A stretch of 64,000 bases of DNA. It comes from Pseudarthrobacter sp. GTDB lineage: Bacteria; Actinomycetota; Actinomycetes; Actinomycetales; Micrococcaceae. Position numbers and translations under genes: made by a program. Location of the stretch: positions 62,001 to 126,000 of the forward strand of contig JAPSJV010000006.1 in NCBI GenBank assembly GCA_031178005.1, given 5' to 3'. Below the pieces are notes generated by a model, which saw nothing but the letters and a program-made list of their open reading frames with translations, was not told where the DNA came from and searched no databases. Of this stretch, positions 53,601 to 62,141 are shown piece after piece; positions within the stretch are counted from its first letter, which is position 1, and each line of letters opens with the position of its first letter.

Positions 53601-54014
53601 GGGCAGGTTGACCGGCTGGAGATTGATGCCCAAGGACGGCTGGTGGTGGTTGACCTCAAAACCGGCAAAAGCCAGCCGGGCAAGGCCGATCTGGGCCGGC
53701 ATCCCCAGCTGGGGGCATACCAGGCGGCAGTCCTGGCCGGCGGATTCGAGTCGCCAACGCCGGATCCGGAGTCCGGCGGGGCAGTTCTGGCCCAGCTTGG
53801 CACCACGGCCAAAGGTCTCTCCAGCCAACACCAGGAGCCAGTCCCTTCGGACAGCAACTGGGCACTGGACATGGTCAACGAAGCCGCCGTTGTGATGGCC
53901 GGAAGTGAGTTTGAGGCCCGGCATGACCCAGCCAAGGGAAGCTTTGGCGGGCACGGCTGCCGTCTTCCCGAGGTGTGCCCGCTGTGCGCACGCGGACGTC
54001 AGGTGACGGAATGA
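50673..54014 (+). CDS. adnA: AdnA subunit of the AdnAB helicase-nuclease
   Basis: 1113 aa from GTG 50673. The UvrD-like helicase N-terminus has LTPDQAAAVAVPHGSGPVLV, and Walker A PGGPGTGKSTVLVEAAIRR is near residue 60. The Walker B equivalent is IMVDDIQEANPAVFEL near 270, and motif III is CFVTSSPDSVVQGFRGARP. WPVVIVAGLQEGVWPNTRL lies near 655. The C-terminal PD-(D/E)XK RecB-type nuclease has SLGTLVHAIAQDLPDATG near 870, then GQVDRLEIDAQGRLVVVDLK with TGK near 985. The tail GCRLPEVCPLCARG has C-x5-C-x2-C. With AdnB it forms the actinobacterial end-resection motor for double-strand breaks, in place of RecBCD/AddAB. It overlaps ATL upstream and adnB downstream by 4 bases each. Confidence 0.93.
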   Translation: MTTTATTSHLASVRPDVPAAGLQLLPPRTAHSSVPVLTPDQAAAVAVPHGSGPVLVPGGPGTGKSTVLVEAAIRRVEQDGIDPDRVLILAPDRRSADALRDSFTGRLNRSLSTTPARTWASYAFDLIRRAKAEGVIHLPRAPRLLSGPEQDLIIKELLEGHARPGLELAWPEDLAAALVTRGFRQEVRQLFDRVIESGLAASDLAALGRRCGRPDWVAAAALYAEYRDVLDLRMPEAFDPAGIITTARQIFQDSPEFLAAERARLQLIMVDDIQEANPAVFELLADIAAGKDCFVTSSPDSVVQGFRGARPDLVAELPALLAGSTQVLQYPLAFTHRHRPAVAQAWLGVAGRISQRAGGQQARRLEPVPDQVGSRTTPGQDGVVEAHLVASPVHELRYVAQRILEEHIHGRRGLGQIAVVVRTGGQLSQLQRYLSGQGIPVRVPVAESAVRDEVAVRPLLEAYAIALDPQSLTPETAVALLTSRIGGATPLELRRLRQALRREELLGGGVRSSDALLVEALLEPGALLTLGLDARAARRTARMIQAGLKAVEQPGANAETVLWALWHATGLATSWTEAALAGGTNGARADRDLDAMMALFHTAERYVDQLPGSGPRQFLDYLLNQELPMDTLAARAQLDDAVELLTPASAAGREWPVVIVAGLQEGVWPNTRLRGELLGSTLYADAVEHGVEYALQRDPLSRARDIRYDELRSFSSAISRARELLICVAVSSEDEQPSSFLDYVAPLGPGQHSRPLTHVQRPLTLRSLVAELRQYAQLGAAAPAESCEAVRVLSHLASQQPAVPGAHPDSWWGLLPLSTSQPVVAPGGTVHVSPSKVESVQKSPLGWFVQAAGGEAATDFARSLGTLVHAIAQDLPDATGTRYVEELVRRWPSLGMKDNWEGKLDFKRAETMVRKLAEYVITARSEGRTLLGVEQGFSVELPDVPVQTAPAGETMAPVESPGTGSADTGYRHAVLRGQVDRLEIDAQGRLVVVDLKTGKSQPGKADLGRHPQLGAYQAAVLAGGFESPTPDPESGGAVLAQLGTTAKGLSSQHQEPVPSDSNWALDMVNEAAVVMAGSEFEARHDPAKGSFGGHGCRLPEVCPLCARGRQVTE

Positions 54015-57000
54015 CGACGTCGGAACGCGACTCAGTGCCCGTGCCGCGTTTCACCCCGGTGGAGCTGTCCGTCCTGTTGGGTGAGAAGAACGTTCCAACA
54101 CAGGAACAGGCGGAGATCATCGCGTCACCGTTGGCACCGCGCCTGGTTATTGCCGGGGCAGGCTCAGGAAAGACAGCCACTATGGCGGACCGGGTGGTTT
54201 GGCTTGTGGCCAACGGCTGGGTGCGTCCAGAGGAAGTATTGGGGGTGACGTTTACCCGGAAGGCGGCCGGCGAACTGGCCAGCCGGATCCGAGGGAAACT
54301 CGCCGCCTTGCAGCGTGTTGCCGCGGAGGACACGGGCAATGTCCTGTTTCCCGCAGGCCTCGTGGACCCTGACGGCCTTGAACCGAAGGTCTCCACCTAC
54401 CACTCGTATGCCAGCAGCATCGTCTCGGACCACGGCCTTCGGCTGGGTGTGGAGCGAGATGTAGTGCTGGTCGGTGCGGCGCAGGCATGGCAGCTGGCCA
54501 GCGAAGTGGTGGAAGCCTACGACGGCGAGTACGAACACTTCACCTCCGCGAAGTCCACGCTGGTCAGTGCAGTGATACAGCTCGCCGGCGAATGTTCGGA
54601 GCATTTGCAGGACCCCCGGGAGGTAGAGGACTGGATCATGCAACGCGTCGCGAAATTTGAAGCGTTGCCGGTCAGTCACAAGGCGAAGAAGAACCCCACA
54701 CAAGCAGCCTTGGGCATCGGCCGGCGCCTGCGTACCCGGGCCAGCGTGGCGGACATGGTGGGCAGGTACAACCAGGCCAAACGCAACCGCGGTGCCCTGG
54801 ACTTCGGCGACCTCGTGGCACTGGCCGCCCGCGTGGCACAGGAAGTGCCGCAGGCCGGGGACTTCGAACGGAAGCGTTACCAAGTAGTTCTCCTGGACGA
54901 ATTCCAAGACACCTCGCACGCCCAGCTGGTGCTGTTTTCCCGGTTGTTCGGCGGTGGCCATGCCGTGACGGCGGTTGGTGATCCCAACCAGTCCATTTAC
55001 GGCTTCCGCGGGGCTTCCGCTGGCCAGCTTTTCCACTTTGTGCAAGAGTTTCCTGCCCGGCAACCGGATGGTGGCTCGGCGCCGGCGCCCACTTCCTACC
55101 TCACCACCGCGTGGCGGAACGGCCGCAATATCCTGGCGGCGGCCAACATCACCGCCGCGCCGTTGAGCGGTGGGCCCGTCCGTCCGGTGGCAGGCCAAAC
55201 TGATACTGCCGGGATCCCCAGCGTGCCGCCGCTGCAGCCCAGCCCGGCCGCTGTCGATGGCCACGTGGTCCTGGGCCGGTTCGGATCAGATGAGGACGAA
55301 GCGTCGGCCGTGGCCGAGGGCGTCTTGCGCTACAAAGCCACGGACTTCGTCGAGTCGGCGGAACCGGAGCCGCCGGCCATCGCCGTGCTCTGCCGCCGCC
55401 GTGCACAAATGGAATGTATCCGGAAAGCCTTCGAATCACGTGGCATCGCCTACGAGATTGTCGGCCTGGGCGGACTGCTGGATACCCCGGAAATCGTTGA
55501 CTTGGTATCAACGCTCCGGGTCCTGGCTGACCCCGGCCGCTCTGATTCGTTGATGCGCCTGCTGGCCGGCGCACGCTGGCGGATCGGTCCGGCGGACCTC
55601 ATGGCCTTCCGCGACTGGTCTTCATTCCTGGCTCACCGCCGGGAGCAGCAGCGCCGCGGAGAGCGAACCCAACTGCCGGAATCCGGCGGAAGTGACCCGG
55701 TTGAGAGCGACATCTCGGATGGCTCCAGTCTGGTGGAAGCCCTCGACTGGCTTCCACAGGAGGGCTGGGTTTCCGGCCAAGGCCGCTCGTTGACGGCCCA
55801 GGCACGGGAACGCCTGGGCCAGTTGTCCACGGAGCTTCGCCAGCTCCGGCGGCACCTCGGCGATGATCTGACCACCCTTCTGGGGGAGGTGGAACGCTCA
55901 ATGCTGCTGGACATCGAAGTTGCCGCCAAACCCGGCGTCAGCATTCACCAGGCCCGCCGCAACCTGGATGCCTTCCAGGACGCGGCTGCGGGCTTCCTGC
56001 AGACTGCCCAGCGGGTGGACATCCTGGCGTTCCTGTCCTGGCTGGAGGCGGCCGCCGCCGAGGAGAACGGCCTGGACGGAGCGCCGTCGGAAGTCAACCA
56101 TGAGGCAGTCCAGTTGCTGACCGTACATGCCTCGAAGGGCCTGGAATGGGACGTGGTGTTTGTTCCCGGACTCAATGCAGGGGCTTTTCCGAGTGACCGT
56201 GATTCGCGGTGGAGCAGTGGTTCCGCAGCTCTGCCCTGGCCGTTGCGTGGCGACCGCGCGGACCTGCCGCAGTGGGATCTGGACCAGCCGGATCAAAAAG
56301 GCTGGCTGGACTCGGAAGCTATGTTCAAGTCGGACGTCCAGGTGCACGCCGAGGGAGAGGAACGGCGCCTGGCCTATGTGGCATATACCAGGGCGAAGCA
56401 CGTCCTTTGGGTTTCCAGCGCCGCCTGGGTGGGCTCCCGCTCGGGGCGGGCTGAGATGTCGAAATTCCTGGCCGAGCTGGAGCCGCTGGTTGAAAGCCAC
56501 AATGCATCCGTGCATAGGTCCTCCGTGGCGGAGTCCCTGCTGCCGGAGGAGAGCCCGCTGACGCGGGAGGTTGAAGTTGCCCAGTGGCCGTACGATCCGC
56601 TGGAAGGTCCGATTGACCCACGGACCGGCATCCGGCTCCGGCTGTTCCGCGGACGGCGGGATGCAATGGAAGCGGCTGCCGACGCTGTCCGTCGTGGCGC
56701 GGCTGTTGGCGAACCCGTCCTCGGGGGTCCCACAGCGGATGCTGCCAGTGACCGGCCGGATGGCGGGCTGCGCGGTAATGCTGCCCGCTGGGCGGAGGAG
56801 GCGGCGTTGCTCCTGGAACGGCGCTCCGCAGACGACCGCAGCCGGATAATCCATCTTCCTGCGCACATCTCGGCTTCCACGCTTGTGGAGCTGGGTGAGG
56901 ATTCCGACGCCGTTCTGGCGCGGCTCAGGAGGCCCGTGCCGCGGGAACCGGGCATGTCGGCCCGGAAGGGCACGGCCTTCCATTCCTGGGTGGAAGAGCA

Positions 57001-57445
57001 CTTCGGATCGGCGGGAATGCTGGATCTTGGGGAGACGCCCTGGGCTGACGGCGACGTGGATGCCGGACTGGGCCTTGAAGAGCTCCAGTCCGCATTCCTG
57101 CGCTCTGAGTGGGCCGGTAGGATCCCCACGCATGTTGAGATTCCGCTGGAAACCAGGGTGGGGCCCGTCGTCGTCCGCGGCCGGGTGGACGCCGTCTTCC
57201 AGGATGCCGACGGTCGCTGGGAGCTGGTCGACTGGAAGACCGGCCGACGGCCGTCGCCTGCACAGCTGAAAAACAAGGCGGTGCAATTGGCCGTTTACCG
57301 GCTGGCCTGGTCACGCCTGCGTGGTGTGCCCCTGGAAGAGGTCAGCGCAGCCTTCTTCTACGTGGCAGACGATGCCGTGGTCAGGCCTCATGACCTGGGG
57401 ACGGCCGAGGAACTGGAAACAATCCTGGCAGCGGCGTTCGGCTGA
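54011..57445 (+). CDS. adnB: AdnB subunit of the AdnAB helicase-nuclease
   Basis: 1144 aa from ATG 54011, in the ATGA overlap with adnA; frame before that is inside adnA. All superfamily 1A motifs are present. Walker A VIAGAGSGKTATMADR is near residue 42, VTFTRKAAGELASRIRGK near 80, and motif II VVLLDEFQDTSHAQLVL near 292. AVGDPNQSIYGFRGASAG, LLTVHASKGLEWDVVFVPGL near 702 and LAYVAYTRAKHVLWV near 787 follow. The C-terminal nuclease has SARKGTAFHSWVEEHF near 980 and GRVDAVFQDADGRWELVDWK with TGR near 1057-1080. AdnB is the lead motor in mycobacteria. The gene order ATL-adnA-adnB agrees with one transcript. Confidence 0.94.
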   Translation: MTTSERDSVPVPRFTPVELSVLLGEKNVPTQEQAEIIASPLAPRLVIAGAGSGKTATMADRVVWLVANGWVRPEEVLGVTFTRKAAGELASRIRGKLAALQRVAAEDTGNVLFPAGLVDPDGLEPKVSTYHSYASSIVSDHGLRLGVERDVVLVGAAQAWQLASEVVEAYDGEYEHFTSAKSTLVSAVIQLAGECSEHLQDPREVEDWIMQRVAKFEALPVSHKAKKNPTQAALGIGRRLRTRASVADMVGRYNQAKRNRGALDFGDLVALAARVAQEVPQAGDFERKRYQVVLLDEFQDTSHAQLVLFSRLFGGGHAVTAVGDPNQSIYGFRGASAGQLFHFVQEFPARQPDGGSAPAPTSYLTTAWRNGRNILAAANITAAPLSGGPVRPVAGQTDTAGIPSVPPLQPSPAAVDGHVVLGRFGSDEDEASAVAEGVLRYKATDFVESAEPEPPAIAVLCRRRAQMECIRKAFESRGIAYEIVGLGGLLDTPEIVDLVSTLRVLADPGRSDSLMRLLAGARWRIGPADLMAFRDWSSFLAHRREQQRRGERTQLPESGGSDPVESDISDGSSLVEALDWLPQEGWVSGQGRSLTAQARERLGQLSTELRQLRRHLGDDLTTLLGEVERSMLLDIEVAAKPGVSIHQARRNLDAFQDAAAGFLQTAQRVDILAFLSWLEAAAAEENGLDGAPSEVNHEAVQLLTVHASKGLEWDVVFVPGLNAGAFPSDRDSRWSSGSAALPWPLRGDRADLPQWDLDQPDQKGWLDSEAMFKSDVQVHAEGEERRLAYVAYTRAKHVLWVSSAAWVGSRSGRAEMSKFLAELEPLVESHNASVHRSSVAESLLPEESPLTREVEVAQWPYDPLEGPIDPRTGIRLRLFRGRRDAMEAAADAVRRGAAVGEPVLGGPTADAASDRPDGGLRGNAARWAEEAALLLERRSADDRSRIIHLPAHISASTLVELGEDSDAVLARLRRPVPREPGMSARKGTAFHSWVEEHFGSAGMLDLGETPWADGDVDAGLGLEELQSAFLRSEWAGRIPTHVEIPLETRVGPVVVRGRVDAVFQDADGRWELVDWKTGRRPSPAQLKNKAVQLAVYRLAWSRLRGVPLEEVSAAFFYVADDAVVRPHDLGTAEELETILAAAFG

Positions 57446-57472
57446 CTCAGCCGTTCAGGATTGCCGGGGGAG

Positions 57473-58747
57473 CTACTGGGTTTTGGCTGGTCCGGCCGGA
57501 CCGGTCGGGATGATGCTGATGGCGGCAGTGGATGTGTCTTCCGCTGCGGGTTTTTGCTCTGACTGAACCGCCTCAGCAACAGGAACCGCCTCAGCGGCCG
57601 GGATCGGCGTCACCTCGACTGCCGGAACGGACGCGGCGGGTGGTTCGGTGGACTGTGCAGGAATCTGCGTCACCTCGACCGCCGGAACAGGCGCTGAGCC
57701 AGGTTCCTTGGCGGGCGCAGCATCGGCGGGATTCGCACCCGATCCGGCGGATTCCCCACCTCCCGATGCCATTGGTGCGGCCGCCGGCTCGACTGCGGGC
57801 GCCAGCAGAGGTTCGACGCCGAGTGGCTGGCCGCCGTGTTCGGTGATGTCATCAGCCAGCGTCTTCAGCATGTCCTCGGCTTCGGCAATCATCGCGGGGT
57901 CGGCTGCGGTTACCGCTTTCACAAGGTATTGGGCCAGCGCAAATTCGGCGGACAACGCTGCGCGGCGGAGCAAGTGCGGGTCCGGGGCATCCCGCCTGGT
58001 ATCGGTGTAGCTTTTCAGGACGGTATCGATGAAGTCTTGCTCGTTGGAAGCCACCAGCCACGCGAAGTCGTCCGCGGGATCGCCGATCCGCAGGTCCGTC
58101 CAGCCGGTAACGGCCGTGACGCGGTCGTTGTCGATGAGGAGGTTGTCCTCGTGGAGGTCCCCGTGGACCACTGAAGGGTTGAAACGCCACAGTGAAACGT
58201 CCTCGAGGGCATGTTCCCACCGCCGCAGCAGGACGCCTGGGATCTTGCCCGTTGTGGCTGCCTGGTCCAGTTCGTTGAGGCGGCGCTGACGGAATTCATT
58301 GGGGGTGTAGCTTGGCAGGTCCGCGTTGTTGACCAGGGCCTGGGGGAGGTCGTGGATGGCGGCCAGCGTGGCGCCGACTTCGCGGGCCAGCGAGCCGTTG
58401 CCTGAAGTGAGGTCCTCAACGCTACGTGTAGCGCCATTGAGATGCGAGTAGACGAACGTGCTCAGGGAACCGAGGCGGACCTTTCCTGCGACGGTCGGCA
58501 TCAGGAACGGGAGCTCTGCCCGGATGGCCGGTGCGAAAGCCCGGAGCACCAGGAATTCTGTTTCCAGCCGTGCGCTGGCTTCGGGGTGGCGGGGTGAGCG
58601 GACCTTCCAGCGCTTCCCCTCGGAATCCAGAAGCAGCGCGGAGTCAAAGTCGGCCGCGTCGTCGGGTGCGGAACTTACCGCCGTCGGGGTAAGTCCGGGG
58701 ACTGCGGCAGTGGCCACAGCTGCCAGTTCCATAGGTTTTCTTCTCAC
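57473..58747 (-). CDS. APH/macrolide-phosphotransferase-like protein with atypical metal site
   Basis: 424 aa from GTG 58747 (TACCGT-GGAACG-GTG on the minus strand); ATG 58732 is an alternative. It has a kinase-like fold of the aminoglycoside phosphotransferase family. The catalytic loop SVVHGDLHEDNLLIDNDRVT near residue 205 is intact (HGDxxxxN). The Mg-binding Asp, expected in an I-D-W triplet, is replaced: AVTGWTDLRIGDPADDFAWL. Activity is therefore uncertain. The C-terminal ~120 residues are Pro/Ala/Val-rich and repeat PAVEVTQIPAQ and PAVEVTPIPAA. There is no reason to call it a resistance gene. It lies between adnB (convergent) and nudC (divergent). Confidence 0.82.
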   Translation of the reverse strand: MRRKPMELAAVATAAVPGLTPTAVSSAPDDAADFDSALLLDSEGKRWKVRSPRHPEASARLETEFLVLRAFAPAIRAELPFLMPTVAGKVRLGSLSTFVYSHLNGATRSVEDLTSGNGSLAREVGATLAAIHDLPQALVNNADLPSYTPNEFRQRRLNELDQAATTGKIPGVLLRRWEHALEDVSLWRFNPSVVHGDLHEDNLLIDNDRVTAVTGWTDLRIGDPADDFAWLVASNEQDFIDTVLKSYTDTRRDAPDPHLLRRAALSAEFALAQYLVKAVTAADPAMIAEAEDMLKTLADDITEHGGQPLGVEPLLAPAVEPAAAPMASGGGESAGSGANPADAAPAKEPGSAPVPAVEVTQIPAQSTEPPAASVPAVEVTPIPAAEAVPVAEAVQSEQKPAAEDTSTAAISIIPTGPAGPAKTQ

Positions 58748-58753
58748 CGTTCC

Positions 58754-58885
58754 ACGGTAGATTGGCTGGCGTCCAAGTTACTGAGGTGCGACGGCGAGTC
58801 TCAAGATCCACGCCAAATCTCCCTCTCCGAAGGGCCTGGACTGCCGTGGCCGGGAATGTGAATTGTCGGTGGGAGTCAGTACGGT
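58754..58885. promoter_or_regulatory. Divergent leaderless -10 elements of the APH-like gene and nudC
   Basis: Minus strand: TACCGT (58754-58759), six bases, GTG 58747. Plus strand: TACGGT (58880-58885), six bases, ATG 58892. GGAGG at 58886-58890 is too close to the nudC ATG to be a normal ribosome-binding site. Confidence 0.55.
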
Positions 58886-58891
58886 GGAGGC

Positions 58892-59941
58892 ATGAGTCGA
58901 ACAGAGCCTGCAGCGTCCGGAACAGCCCCCGGGCCGCCGGTTTCGCAGCTGCCTGCACCGGGTCCGCGGAACGCCGGCCATTTGGCGGAAACCGTCCTGC
59001 CCGTTCTCCCTGCCATGATCGACCGTGCGTCCGCTGTCCGTATGAAGCCCGGCATGGTGGTGGAGGCGGCACGCCGCCCGGGGACCCTGGCCATGCTGAT
59101 GACCGGCCGGGAAGCCCTTGTTTCCGACTCCGGGCTCGTGCTCGTGGATGCGCCCGGCCTGCTGCAGCGGCTGGATCAGGCTGGAACACCGAAGCCGGAG
59201 TTCATCTACCTGGGCTCGGCGCTCCATGGCACCAACATCCCTGTGGGTACGGAAATTATTCTGGTTGTCCTGCCCGGCGCTTTCCCGGCGGAAGCCCTCC
59301 TTGCTCCGGAGAGTGCTGAGTGGCTGGGCTTCCGTGCCGTTGCCGGACGGCTGAGCCCCATGGACGCGGCCCTGTTTGTCGAGGCAAGCGCCATCGCCAA
59401 CTGGCATGCCGGGCACACGCACTGTCCACGGTGCGGGTCGCCCACTACTGTCGAAGCCGGCGGATGGGTCCGGCGCTGTCCCGCGGATAATTCTGAGCAT
59501 TACCCCCGGACCGATCCTGCGATTATCGTCACAGTGGTGGGGCCTGACGGGAGGGTGTTGCTCGGTGGCGGTGGTCCCATGGACACCAAAATGCACTCCA
59601 CATTGGCGGGGTTTGTGGAACCGGGGGAGTCCCTGGAACAGGCAGTCGTCCGCGAGATCCATGAGGAAGTCGGCGTCCGCGTTACCGCCTCCCAGTACCT
59701 TGGCTCTCAGCCCTGGCCATTTCCGGCATCATTGATGTTGGGCTTTACCGCAGTCACTGCGGATACCGAAGCAAGGCCCGACGGCGTAGAGGTCACCCGG
59801 GCGCGCTGGTTCACCCGGGAGGAACTCCAGGCAGCGGTGCTCAATGGAGAGATTGTGATCCCTTCGAGGCTTTCCATTGCCCGGGCACTGATCGAGCACT
59901 GGTATGGCGGCCTGATCAGCGAACCGGAGCCGGCCGCCTGA
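58892..59941 (+). CDS. nudC: NAD(H) pyrophosphatase / RNA decapping NUDIX hydrolase NudC
   Basis: 349 aa. It cleaves NADH and NAD-capped RNA to nicotinamide mononucleotide. The zinc ribbon HCPRCGSPTTVEAGGWVRRC, then PADNSEHYPRTDPAIIV, near residue 175 has three Cys; the fourth ligand position of E. coli NudC (CxxC) reads C-P-A-D. The NUDIX box GFVEPGESLEQAVVREIHEE is complete near 240, and the NADH-specific SQPWPFPASLMLGF lies near 270. The N-terminal ~130 residues form the family's variable domain. uvrD2 follows 64 bases later on the same strand, and this neighbour pair is also found in mycobacteria. Confidence 0.93.
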   Translation: MSRTEPAASGTAPGPPVSQLPAPGPRNAGHLAETVLPVLPAMIDRASAVRMKPGMVVEAARRPGTLAMLMTGREALVSDSGLVLVDAPGLLQRLDQAGTPKPEFIYLGSALHGTNIPVGTEIILVVLPGAFPAEALLAPESAEWLGFRAVAGRLSPMDAALFVEASAIANWHAGHTHCPRCGSPTTVEAGGWVRRCPADNSEHYPRTDPAIIVTVVGPDGRVLLGGGGPMDTKMHSTLAGFVEPGESLEQAVVREIHEEVGVRVTASQYLGSQPWPFPASLMLGFTAVTADTEARPDGVEVTRARWFTREELQAAVLNGEIVIPSRLSIARALIEHWYGGLISEPEPAA

Positions 59942-60005
59942 CCAGATCAGCCAACCGTGGCAACGCCGCAATTCCATCATCCAGGCCCAACGACAGAGCA
60001 GCAGA

Positions 60006-62141
60006 GTGACCACAGAAAGCATTGACAGTACCGCCTCACTTGAGGACCGCATCCTTGGGGGGCTGGACGCTGAGCAGCGGGAAGTGGCAACCACTTTGCA
60101 AGGTCCGCTGTGTGTCCTGGCTGGTGCCGGTACGGGTAAAACGCGTGCCATCACGCACCGGATCGCGTACGGAGTCCACTCCGGCGTTTTGTCCCCGCAA
60201 CGGCTGCTGGCCGTAACGTTCACCGCCCGGGCCGCCGCGGAGATGCGCAGCCGTCTCCGTGACCTGGGTGTCGGCAATGTGCAGGCGCGCACTTTCCACG
60301 CAGCCGCACTGCGCCAATTGCAGTTCTTTTGGCCGCAGGCTGTGGGCGGCCAGCTGCCCAACCTCCTGGACCACAAGGCCCCGGTCATTGCCGAGGCCGC
60401 ACGCCGCCTTCGGTTGAACACTGACCGCGCGTCCATCCGGGACCTTGCCTCCGAGATTGAATGGGCCAAGGTCTCCATGCTCACTCCCGCCAACTACCTC
60501 GAAAAGGCGCAGGACCGCGGCACCCCGGGCGGGTTCGACCTGACAGCTGTCGCCCGGGTGTTCCAGTCCTATGAGGATGTAAAGACGGACCGCAACATCA
60601 TCGATTTCGAGGACGTCCTGTTGATCACGGTTGGCATCCTCCAGGAGGATGCCAAGGTGGCAGCCACGGTGCGGGAGCAGTACAGGCACTTTGTAGTGGA
60701 TGAATACCAGGACGTCTCGCCGCTGCAGCAACGGTTGCTTGACCTGTGGTTGGGCGGACGGGACGAGCTCTGCGTGGTGGGGGACGCGTCGCAGACCATC
60801 TATTCGTTTACCGGTGCCTCGCCGCAGCATCTGCTGGGCTTCAAAGCGAAATATCCGGAAGCCGCAGTCGTGAAGCTTATCCGTGACTACCGTTCCACAC
60901 CACAGGTGGTGAAGCTTGCCAACAACCTCCTGGCGGGCCGGCGCAGTGGCGGTCCCGTTGCGGATGCAGCCTGGGCAACGCCCCTGCAGCTGGTGGCACA
61001 GCGTCCGGCGGGCCCCGAACCCAAGTTTATGGAGTGCACCGACGATGAGGCGGAAGCCGCCGCCGTAGCGCAGAAGATCAAGGCATTGATCGACGCCGGG
61101 ACCCTCGCCAGCGAGGTCGCGGTGCTGTTCCGTACCAACGGCCAGTCCGCGGCTTATGAGCAGGCTCTCGCGTCCGCGGGAATCGGCTACCAACTGCGTG
61201 GCGGCGAGCGCTTCTTCGCCCGCAAGGAGGTCCGGGACGCCATCCTGCAGCTTCGCGCCGCAACCAGGGCGGTGGCCGAATCGGATGGTCCGGAGCCTGT
61301 GGGCCAGGTTGTCAGGGACATTGTTGCTTCCCTGGGCTACACCGACGCCGCACCACACAGCGGCGGGGCGTCCCGTGAGCGGTGGGAATCCCTGGCCGCT
61401 TTGGTGGCGCTGGCAGATGAACTCTCCCAGGCAAGGGGACCGGAGTTTGGACTCCCGGAATTCGTCAACGAACTGCAGGAGCGGTCGCTGGCCCAGCATG
61501 CTCCCACCGTCCAGGGCGTGACTCTGGCATCGCTGCACGCAGCCAAGGGCCTGGAATGGGACGCCGTGTTCCTGGTGGGCCTCAGCGAGGGGCTGATGCC
61601 CATCTCCTTCGCGGACACACCCGAAAGTGTGGACGAGGAACGCCGTTTGCTGTACGTGGGTATCACCAGGGCCCGGGAGTTCCTTTCCCTCTCCTGGTCC
61701 ACTGCCAGGACTCCCGGCGGCCGTGCCAACCGCAAACCGTCCCGGTTCCTCGACGGCCTGCGGCCGGATTCTGTTGGTGGAAGCTCTGCCCGTGTCCTGC
61801 CCCAGGTCCCGCGCCGGAAGGCCGCCGCACCTGCCATGTGCAGGGTATGCGGCAGCATGCTGGGCAGTGGTGCTGAACGCAAAGTTGGCCGCTGCAGCCA
61901 GTGCCCGCCCAGCTACGAGGAGCAGACCTTCGACGACTTGAGGCAATGGCGTAAAGCAACAGCCCTCTCTTCAGACGTACCGGCATTCGTGGTTTTTACC
62001 GATGCCACTTTGACGGCCATCGCTGAGGCCAAACCCACCACGGTGGAAGAGCTGGCCAAGCTTCCCGGCGTTGGACCCTCCAAACTGGAAAAGTACGGTG
62101 AGGCTGTGCTGGAAATCCTGGCTGAAAGCACCAGCGAGTGA
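60006..62141 (+). CDS. uvrD2: ATP-dependent DNA helicase UvrD2
   Basis: 711 aa from GTG 60006. It is a superfamily 1A helicase: LDAEQREVATTLQGPLCVLA, Walker A AGAGTGKTRAITHRIA near residue 36, VTFTARAAAEMRSRLRDLGV, and motif II FVVDEYQDVSPLQQRLL near 222. VVGDASQTIYSFTGASPQHL, LASLHAAKGLEWDAVFLVGL near 510 and LLYVGITRAREFLSLSW near 548 follow. A four-Cys module, CRVCGSMLGSGAERKVGRCS plus QC, lies near 613. A C-terminal HRDC domain (FVVFTDATLTAIAEAKPTTV, ELAKLPGVGPSKLEKYGEAV) lies near 660-705. This combination is diagnostic of mycobacterial UvrD2. It overlaps the next gene by 4 bases (GTGA). Confidence 0.94.
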   Translation: MTTESIDSTASLEDRILGGLDAEQREVATTLQGPLCVLAGAGTGKTRAITHRIAYGVHSGVLSPQRLLAVTFTARAAAEMRSRLRDLGVGNVQARTFHAAALRQLQFFWPQAVGGQLPNLLDHKAPVIAEAARRLRLNTDRASIRDLASEIEWAKVSMLTPANYLEKAQDRGTPGGFDLTAVARVFQSYEDVKTDRNIIDFEDVLLITVGILQEDAKVAATVREQYRHFVVDEYQDVSPLQQRLLDLWLGGRDELCVVGDASQTIYSFTGASPQHLLGFKAKYPEAAVVKLIRDYRSTPQVVKLANNLLAGRRSGGPVADAAWATPLQLVAQRPAGPEPKFMECTDDEAEAAAVAQKIKALIDAGTLASEVAVLFRTNGQSAAYEQALASAGIGYQLRGGERFFARKEVRDAILQLRAATRAVAESDGPEPVGQVVRDIVASLGYTDAAPHSGGASRERWESLAALVALADELSQARGPEFGLPEFVNELQERSLAQHAPTVQGVTLASLHAAKGLEWDAVFLVGLSEGLMPISFADTPESVDEERRLLYVGITRAREFLSLSWSTARTPGGRANRKPSRFLDGLRPDSVGGSSARVLPQVPRRKAAAPAMCRVCGSMLGSGAERKVGRCSQCPPSYEEQTFDDLRQWRKATALSSDVPAFVVFTDATLTAIAEAKPTTVEELAKLPGVGPSKLEKYGEAVLEILAESTSE

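Noticed and set aside
55898..57286. 462-codon open frame antisense to adnB
   Set aside because: Shadow of adnB codon bias; composition rich in Arg/Gly/Gln with no fold signature.
57473..58747. Antibiotic resistance phosphotransferase
   Set aside because: The expected metal-binding Asp is missing and the gene lies among housekeeping repair genes; resistance cannot be claimed.
60036..61946. 636-codon open frame on the minus strand opposite uvrD2
   Set aside because: It is fully antisense to a gene with all helicase motifs; long antisense frames are expected in GC-rich coding DNA, and it has no recognisable domain or ribosome-binding site.
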